From contig CAZFBA010000007.1 of NCBI GenBank assembly GCA_964517135.1, positions 67,403 to 131,402 on the forward strand: DNA of 64,000 nt, read 5' to 3'. A model generated the notes under the pieces. The model saw only the letters and a list, made by a program, of their open reading frames with translations, did not search any database and had not been told where the DNA came from. The translations under genes were made by a program, and so were the position numbers. Of this stretch, positions 58,409-64,000 are shown piece by piece; position 1 is the stretch's first letter; each line of letters starts with the position of its first letter. This DNA is from CAZFBA01 sp964517135 (GTDB lineage: Bacteria; Cyanobacteriota; Vampirovibrionia; JBFMGH01).

Positions 58409-61006
58409 TTACAAACTATGGAACGATTTATCCATCAGATTTATTCGTTTTACTTGCCAGTACTTGAATTCCGTAAACAAATTCAAAAAATCTGCTGGTT
58501 TAACTGTTTCTTCCGGAGAAGAAGACAGGATAAATGTCAGTTTTACAGGGTTATTAGATAATTTTACAGATTGTATAAGTGGTTTTAAGTCAATTTCCCT
58601 GATTTTTGACCTGGATTTTTTAGTAAAATGTATTACATCTTGAGATATAATATCATTTATAGAATTTTCTAAATTAGTAAAATCAATCACAGAAAAAGCT
58701 TCAGCCTCTGGAAATGCCTCATATTCTGACCAGCAAGCAATTTTAGAAATTGATTCTTGTTTTGTTTCATTAAAATTAACATTTAACACCTGACACTCAC
58801 TGGGTAACTCATCATTTAAAGCTCTTTTTAGATATTCTTCATCTAGTTTTTCTGTTAGCTCAATATCCATAAATTCTGAATTACTTTCTATAAACAGCCC
58901 CAGCGGACTTCCGATAGAAATTTTTGGCGAGGGGTTGAAACCCTGACTGTATACCAGTGGTATTTGTGCTCTTTTTGCTGCTCTGTAAAGCATTCTAAAC
59001 CAATCAAGATGAGAAATATACCTGAGATTAGCGAGTTTAGTAATTTTTATCCTGTACCTGAATTTATTTGAATAGTTTCGTTTTTCAGGTTTTTCAGTAT
59101 TAAGCTTTAGCATTGTTTTTCGAGATTGATAATCAGGTTTCATATTTAAGTTTACACAAACACCGCAATTTGTACAGCTTTCTTCACAGGGCTTAGAATT
59201 CTTTTCGGTCAGGGCAAGGTCTTTTTCTTTGATGAGCCAGCTTTTATCGATACCTGTTGTGATAATTTCCCAGGGTAGCCGGTCATCTTCTGGCCATTCT
59301 TTTGTTGTTAGTTTTTCGATATCGATATTTGTATTAGAGGCAGCTTTTTTCCAGGTATCTTCAGAAAAATAGTCGGTCCAGCTATCGAGATAGGCGCCAT
59401 TCTTGTATGCCTGTATAATTAGCTGGCTAATATCTCTGTTTCCTCTGGATATCAGGGCTTCAAGTTTTGATGAAAACAGGTCATGAAAATTCAGTTTAAC
59501 ACCTTTAACAAAGCGTATCTGGTTTAAAAGATATCTTTTTCTATTTAAAATTTCTTCTGTATCAAGCATTCCAAACCATTGAAATGGCGTAAAGGGCTTG
59601 GGCACAAAGATAGACACAGTACACACTATTTCAAGAGGTCGTTTAATCTCTTTGTTAGAACCTTTTAGACGATTTGCTTCTTGCTTAACTGTTTTAATAA
59701 GGTTTATAATGGCATCGAGATCTTCATAAGTTTCTGTAGGAAGACCTATGATGAAATAAAACTTTATTTTATGCCATCCGGCTTTATATGCAGAAAGTGA
59801 AGCATTAAGAATCTGTTCTTGAGAGAGGTTTTTGTTAATGACACGGCGAAGCCTTTCACTGCCTGCTTCAGGTGCAAAAGTAAGTGTGCTTTTTCTTACT
59901 GCCTGTAATTCTCTGGCAAGGTCAAGATTAAAGCTGTCGGCACGCTGGCTGGGCAGACTGATAGATATTTCATCTATGCTGAATTGATTGTTTAAATCAA
60001 GAGCAAGCTCTTCAAGATGCCTGTAATCACCGGGTGACAGCGAAAGCAATGAGAATTCATCATAGCCTGACTGGTTTAAGGTTTTTTCACAGAGCAATTT
60101 AATATCTTGCGGGCTTTTTTCTCTTACTGGCAGATTTACAAAGCAGGATTGGCAGAATCGGCACATCCTGCCACAACCCCTTCTTATTTCTACGACAGCC
60201 CTATCATGAACAGCTGAGATACTGGGTATTGGAAACTTTACAGGATGATTATCGATCCTGAACTCAGATACTCTTCTGGATATCTGTAATGGAGCAAAGT
60301 CTTTAACAGGCACAGGAACCATATCGGGTTGTATTACTTCATAAAAACAGGGTATATAAACTCCATCAAGTTTTGATAATGCCTCAAGAATTTCAATCCG
60401 GGTATTTTTGCCGATTTTTTTTAGCGTTTCAATTTCAGAAAGCACTTCAATAATTATATCTTCACCGTCACCAATTAAGATAACATCCATAAAATCAGCA
60501 AATGGTTCCGGGTTAAAGCATCCAGGGCCTGCGCCTATAACTACAGGATCATTATCTGTTCTTTCCCTGCTGTATAATGGTATACCTGCAAGATCAAGCA
60601 TGCCCAGCGCAGTAGGATAATTCAATTCATACTGCAATGAAAATGCAACAATATCAAAGTTTTTTAAGGGTTGATACGATTCAAGACCATATAATTCAAT
60701 ATTATTATTGATTAGTTGCTCTTTAAAATCTATGTCAGGAGCATAAACACGATCTGCAATAAAATCAGGGCAATTATTAATGATATTATAGATAATTTTC
60801 AATCCAAAGTTAGAAATGCCAATTTCATACAGATCAGGAAAAGCCAGAACAGCTCTTACAGATGAGCTACAAAAATCTTTCTTTGCCGAATCTACTTCAT
60901 TGCCTGCATACCTCGCAGGATGATTAACGTTTTTAAGTATTATTGATAACTTTTCGTGATTAATTTGTTTTGGCACGTCTTTTTTATAATCTAATTGACA
61001 AATCAA
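58409..61006 (-). CDS. B12-binding-type radical SAM protein with DUF2344 tail
   Basis: An 865-residue protein of the TIGR03960 type: a cobalamin-binding-like domain at about 45-200, a radical SAM domain with the 4Fe-4S motif C278-x3-C282-x2-C285 (RRGCGRMCRFCQSC), GFNPSPKISIGSPL, and a C-terminal DUF2344 domain (about 645-850). A second cysteine group CEESCTNCGVCVN lies near 610. It is the usual neighbour of RNase E/G, here 21 bases upstream, and an RNA-modifying role is often suggested but not shown. The start is uncertain: TTG at 61006 or GTG at 60976, neither with a clear ribosome site. Confidence 0.88.
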   Translation of the reverse strand: MICQLDYKKDVPKQINHEKLSIILKNVNHPARYAGNEVDSAKKDFCSSSVRAVLAFPDLYEIGISNFGLKIIYNIINNCPDFIADRVYAPDIDFKEQLINNNIELYGLESYQPLKNFDIVAFSLQYELNYPTALGMLDLAGIPLYSRERTDNDPVVIGAGPGCFNPEPFADFMDVILIGDGEDIIIEVLSEIETLKKIGKNTRIEILEALSKLDGVYIPCFYEVIQPDMVPVPVKDFAPLQISRRVSEFRIDNHPVKFPIPSISAVHDRAVVEIRRGCGRMCRFCQSCFVNLPVREKSPQDIKLLCEKTLNQSGYDEFSLLSLSPGDYRHLEELALDLNNQFSIDEISISLPSQRADSFNLDLARELQAVRKSTLTFAPEAGSERLRRVINKNLSQEQILNASLSAYKAGWHKIKFYFIIGLPTETYEDLDAIINLIKTVKQEANRLKGSNKEIKRPLEIVCTVSIFVPKPFTPFQWFGMLDTEEILNRKRYLLNQIRFVKGVKLNFHDLFSSKLEALISRGNRDISQLIIQAYKNGAYLDSWTDYFSEDTWKKAASNTNIDIEKLTTKEWPEDDRLPWEIITTGIDKSWLIKEKDLALTEKNSKPCEESCTNCGVCVNLNMKPDYQSRKTMLKLNTEKPEKRNYSNKFRYRIKITKLANLRYISHLDWFRMLYRAAKRAQIPLVYSQGFNPSPKISIGSPLGLFIESNSEFMDIELTEKLDEEYLKRALNDELPSECQVLNVNFNETKQESISKIACWSEYEAFPEAEAFSVIDFTNLENSINDIISQDVIHFTKKSRSKIREIDLKPLIQSVKLSNNPVKLTFILSSSPEETVKPADFLNLFTEFKYWQVKRINLMDKSFHSL

Positions 61007-61363
61007 AGCTAGTTTTTAAAACCTTTCCTGACAAATGAGTGTTTCAAAGGGTCGTAAATACCGGTTAACCTGAAACAAATCGTTTGTGTTTCAAGATATA
61101 GGCTATTTAATTGAAATAAACTTTGCACTTTTCCGTCTTTGAGAAAGACAAAAATTATTTAATCTATTAAAGTTTAACATTGTAGCTGATAATAATCAAT
61201 CAAAAATTTATATTGTTTTCACATAAATTATTTAATAGTTTGTTGGTGATTCAACGACTTTAATAGAAGAGATTTTGCCAATATAAACAATGTAGCGTTT
61301 TGACACTGAAAAGATTTGGCGCATTATAAATTATAATGGTATGATTTTTAAGGTTAAGGGAAA
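61007..61363. other. Divergent non-coding region
   Basis: About 360 AT-rich bases between the radical SAM gene and the small zinc-ribbon gene. I see no hairpin, repeat or RNA gene; promoters for both directions must lie here. Confidence 0.4.
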
Positions 61364-61384
61364 ATGATTTTGAAAGCAGTATAA
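61364..61384 (+). CDS. Six-codon mini-ORF ahead of the zinc-ribbon gene
   Basis: ATG at 61364 with AAGGG about 5 bases upstream encodes MILKAV and stops at TAA immediately before the next ATG, in the same frame. The downstream gene has no ribosome site of its own as good as this, so ribosomes may terminate here and restart. It could also be a former start cut off by the stop codon. Confidence 0.35.
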   Translation: MILKAV

Positions 61385-61612
61385 ATGTCTACAATACTAA
61401 TGTTTTTAGCTCTTTACGTAATTGCTTTTGTAGTATTAGCAGTGGTTTCAATAATGACATATTATCTGTTTTTCACTAAATATAAGAATAAGCTCAATAA
61501 AACCTCTGAAACAGATATAAACAAAGCTAAATATAGACTCAAATATTGCTTAAATTGTGGTGCAGAGCTTGATAAAAAAAATAGATGCCCATTATGTGGT
61601 GAAAAATACTAG
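61385..61612 (+). CDS. Small membrane protein with a zinc ribbon
   Basis: A 75-residue protein: one membrane helix (about residues 4-30, MFLALYVIAFVVLAVVSIMT), a basic juxtamembrane segment, and a C-terminal zinc ribbon with two Cys pairs, CLNCGAEL and CPLCGEKY. The N-terminus would insert and leave the ribbon in the cytoplasm by the positive-inside rule. No family name can be given; such proteins are often regulators or membrane adaptors. Convergent with the beta-oxidation fusion gene, 7 bases apart. Confidence 0.75.
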   Translation: MSTILMFLALYVIAFVVLAVVSIMTYYLFFTKYKNKLNKTSETDINKAKYRLKYCLNCGAELDKKNRCPLCGEKY

Positions 61613-61619
61613 AGGTTGC

Positions 61620-63656
61620 TCATTTTTTATTGATAATTTTTAACATATTTTCAAGAAGGTTTTCACGGTTAAAGAGTTCTCTCACATAACTTCTTTCAAG
61701 CTTTAACCCTTCTTCAAGAGATATATTAAGACTTTTATTTATAAGATTATTAGCAATATTCACTGCAACAATGTTTTTAGTATCAAGTTCATCTGAAAAA
61801 ATACGTGCCCTGCGTGAAATTAATTTTTTTGTAATGATTAAATCAATGTTTCTAAGAAGTTTGACATTACGAAGTGTTTCAACCGTTCTATAAACTGGCT
61901 CTTTATAACGATTAATAAGTAAATCTGTTGATAATACTTTTTCAGAAGATATTTTATATATGAAATTGTTTAGATCAACAGCGTTTTCAACAATGTTATC
62001 TATCAGGTTATATTCTCTTGCTTCTTTAGCGCTTATTTTATACCCAAAAAGAATTAAATAACGTGCCATTTCAACCCCGGTTCTCGGGGCAACTGTTTGA
62101 GTACCTCCAAAACCAGGAAACAGACCGAAAGAAGTCTCAGGAAACTCGAAAGATGATCTTTCTGTTGCAATGATATAGTCACTATGAAGGGCTAATTCCA
62201 AACCGCCACCTATTGCAAGACCATCAATTAAAGATATAACAGGTTTAGGCGATCTTGAAATATTTAGCAATACGGTATGAGCCAGTTCAGTGTAATCCAT
62301 AATAGACTCAATGTCTTCTCTTTCCAGGCAATAAATAAAAAATTTCAGATCAGCTCCAGCAGAAAATACACCGGGGGTACCTTCAAAACATATTGCTTTT
62401 ACGCAAGGATCATTGATAGCCTGAGTCAGGTTTTCATTGATATCCAAAAACATTTGCTCGTTTAAAGCATTCAGAGAATAGGGTCTCCAGAGTTTTATTT
62501 TTGCGATACCATTGTTTACAGAATATTTTGTGGCATTAATAGTCCAGTGATCTGTTTCTTCAAGGGTATTGGTAATTATAAGTTCGGGTCGTTTCTTTAC
62601 TGTTTCCTCTACGAGAGAATAAACCTTTGAGGGGCCCAGTTCATTCATCAGTTCAAATGGGCCTTTTTTCCATCCAAGGCCAATTCTGGCTGCCAGGTTG
62701 ATGTCGGTTGGTGTAGCGATCTGTTCTTCAACCATTCGTGAGCATATCCCAAAGACTATGCCATAAATATGGTTTTTAATATCAGGAGTTATGTCAAATG
62801 CTGCGGACTCCATGTCTTTGTATTTGTCCTGTTCTGGCAAATCCCAGCTGGTATTGCTTTCTGCCATTTCTTTTAAAAGATTTGACGGGGTATAAAGTCC
62901 TCCAAGAGAGTGATGAAGCTCACTAATAGCACTGTAAGCCAGCCAGGTACCTGTTAAATTCATAATATCAAAAGGCCCAAAAGGTGCTTTAAAAGCATCT
63001 TTAGCTGCAAAATTTATGGTATAGATACTGGTTAGTTTTTCTTCCAGTAATTTAACCGATTCATTCAGGTATGGGACAAAAAACCTGTTCACACAAAAAC
63101 CGGGTGAATCTTTTACAACGACAGCAATTTTATCTATGCTTCTGGAAAAACCCATTATGGTATTTGTAGTTTCAGTAGATGTATAGTTAGAAGGTATTAT
63201 TTCAAGTAGTTTATTTCGTTCAGCAGGATAAAAAAAGTGCATACCAATTAATTTATCTCTTCTGCCAATGTGCATAGCCAGCTTGTTGATAGAAATACAG
63301 GAAGTGTTAGTTGCAAAAATGGTGCTATTAGAGCATATCAACTCAAGCTGGTTAAAGATTTCAGCTTTTAAATTAAATTTTTCAGTTGCTGCTTCAATAA
63401 CAAGGTCAATATCTTCTGACAGCTTATCTATTGATGCTATTAACTGAATTTTTTCAATTACCTGTTGTTTTTTATCAGATTCCAGTATGTTCTTTTTTAC
63501 TGCATTGTCAAGGCTTTTTGATATTGTATTAATAGATTTTTCAAGGGCAGCAGGATTAATGTCTATTATGTTGATCTGAAAACCTGACATTGCAAGCTTC
63601 TGGGCTATACCTGTACCCATGATGCCAGCACCAATAATAGCAATTTTGTTTATCAT
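61620..63656 (-). CDS. 3-hydroxyacyl-CoA dehydrogenase / enoyl-CoA hydratase fusion (dehydrogenase first)
   Basis: A 678-residue bifunctional enzyme. The N-terminal NAD-binding domain begins with IAIIGAGIMGTGIAQ; the dehydrogenase part has MHFFYPAERNKLLEIIPS with the catalytic His and DSPGFCVNRFFVPYLNE, then a second helical domain near 290-355. From about residue 378 a crotonase domain follows with GGGLELALHSD and PETSFGLFPGFGGTQ, keeping both catalytic Glu. E. coli FadB/FadJ have the reverse order; dehydrogenase-first fusions are familiar from archaea and some bacteria. It carries out two successive steps of beta-oxidation, or their reverse. No thiolase or acyl-CoA dehydrogenase gene is adjacent. 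Confidence 0.93.
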   Translation of the reverse strand: MINKIAIIGAGIMGTGIAQKLAMSGFQINIIDINPAALEKSINTISKSLDNAVKKNILESDKKQQVIEKIQLIASIDKLSEDIDLVIEAATEKFNLKAEIFNQLELICSNSTIFATNTSCISINKLAMHIGRRDKLIGMHFFYPAERNKLLEIIPSNYTSTETTNTIMGFSRSIDKIAVVVKDSPGFCVNRFFVPYLNESVKLLEEKLTSIYTINFAAKDAFKAPFGPFDIMNLTGTWLAYSAISELHHSLGGLYTPSNLLKEMAESNTSWDLPEQDKYKDMESAAFDITPDIKNHIYGIVFGICSRMVEEQIATPTDINLAARIGLGWKKGPFELMNELGPSKVYSLVEETVKKRPELIITNTLEETDHWTINATKYSVNNGIAKIKLWRPYSLNALNEQMFLDINENLTQAINDPCVKAICFEGTPGVFSAGADLKFFIYCLEREDIESIMDYTELAHTVLLNISRSPKPVISLIDGLAIGGGLELALHSDYIIATERSSFEFPETSFGLFPGFGGTQTVAPRTGVEMARYLILFGYKISAKEAREYNLIDNIVENAVDLNNFIYKISSEKVLSTDLLINRYKEPVYRTVETLRNVKLLRNIDLIITKKLISRRARIFSDELDTKNIVAVNIANNLINKSLNISLEEGLKLERSYVRELFNRENLLENMLKIINKK

Positions 63657-63770
63657 CTGTCTCTTTTCTAATACACAACCGCTGTCAATAGTATACTGAT
63701 TACAGTAAGCAATGCCGGGTGTTTTTGGGTGTTATTCGGCCAAAAGCACCCTCCTGAAAACCCTCTCAAA

Positions 63771-63825
63771 AGGGCGGGATCTGGGTTTTGAAAATCGAAA
63801 AATTTTTAAGTTATGCACTGATCTT
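63771..63825. repeat. Dispersed intergenic repeat, copy R3 (longest linear form)
   Basis: Three blocks in order: GGGCGGGATCTGGGTTTT (63772-63789), AAAATCGAAAA, then TTTTAAGTTATGCACTGATC. The first block is found exactly, inverted, at 34162-34179; the rest recurs at 34258 and 55583. It lies in the 344-base end region upstream of the beta-oxidation gene. Confidence 0.7.
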
Positions 63826-63941
63826 GTAATTGGGCTTCAGGTTAATACCTTAAAATGATAGAACTAATATAATGAGCTGTAAAGTTATACATGGAACCTC
63901 TGATTAATTAAGAAATTACTGATTCCAGCAAAAACAGAGAG

Positions 63942-63979
63942 GGGGTTAAAAAAACCGCTGTGCGGTTTTTTTAAACCCC
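63942..63979. terminator. Long bidirectional terminator hairpin
   Basis: Seven A, CCGC, loop TGT, GCGG, seven T, all enclosed by GGGGTT/AACCCC pairing. It works in either direction. No gene within the window ends here, so it probably serves a gene beyond 64000. Confidence 0.8.
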
Positions 63980-64000
63980 GACACTAATTTCTTGAATCTG

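Overview
The window looks like the chromosome of a low-GC, Gram-negative-type bacterium. It encodes a periplasm-facing Bat/aerotolerance operon, a lipoprotein, a TonB-type C-terminal domain and a filamentous-haemagglutinin (two-partner-secretion) type N-terminus. The best taxonomic guess is the non-photosynthetic sister lineage of Cyanobacteria (Melainabacteria/Vampirovibrionia). The reasons are an RNase E of cyanobacterial layout beside its usual radical-SAM neighbour, an AroH-type chorismate mutase, a B12-dependent class II ribonucleotide reductase, a multi-GAF histidine kinase, and a small protein beginning MGLAASQARFL that I associate from memory with that group. This assignment is inference; no rRNA gene is present.

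Layout. 1-12.6 kb is one long minus-strand block: moxR, a DUF58 gene, a lipoprotein gene, batA, batB, batC, batD and batE overlap or nearly touch. They are followed, behind an apparent separate promoter, by a YVTN beta-propeller protein, an ABC ATPase, a membrane glycosyltransferase, and the first codons of a J-domain protein cut by the window edge. 13-19 kb holds a STAS protein, a membrane-anchored spermidine-synthase-like protein, a tandem pair of PRMT-like methyltransferases (the second apparently catalytically dead), XdhC and endonuclease III. 19.4-21.4 kb is gene-poor and carries a cluster of TATTGTTC motifs, a TPR gene and a candidate NrdR-box pair ahead of nrdJ. 23.8-34 kb holds a haemagglutinin-type exoprotein with an M48-like tail, a glycosyltransferase, a coupled SDR/crotonase pair, a TPR protein, a J-domain/SH3/TonB_C chimera, tRNA-Thr(UGU) and an ATP-pyrophosphatase. 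34-40 kb holds small lineage-type proteins, an unassigned polytopic membrane protein, MgtE and an M23 peptidase.

40-44.5 kb is the plus-strand run recA, rny, ymdB and a PHP phosphoesterase, the last three an RNA-turnover set. 44.5-48.4 kb is a minus-strand overlapping trio: a HEAT-repeat/ClpB-D2 fusion ATPase, aroH and an acyl-CoA ligase. 48.5-55.4 kb is plus strand: rlmB, the primary sigma factor, a 1249-residue four-GAF histidine kinase and a LuxR-type response regulator. 55.6-63.7 kb is mostly minus strand: a cysteine-cluster protein, RNase E/G, a B12-binding-type radical SAM protein, a tiny TM/zinc-ribbon protein (plus strand), and a 3-hydroxyacyl-CoA dehydrogenase/enoyl-CoA hydratase fusion.

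Genes are tightly packed, with several convergent pairs sharing 4 bases at their stops and many same-strand overlaps of 1-16 bases. No insertion sequence, prophage, CRISPR array or integrase was seen. The most unusual content is domain architecture (PRMT-like pair, HEAT-ClpB D2, J-SH3-TonB, haemagglutinin-M48) and several uncharacterised intergenic repeats and palindromes.
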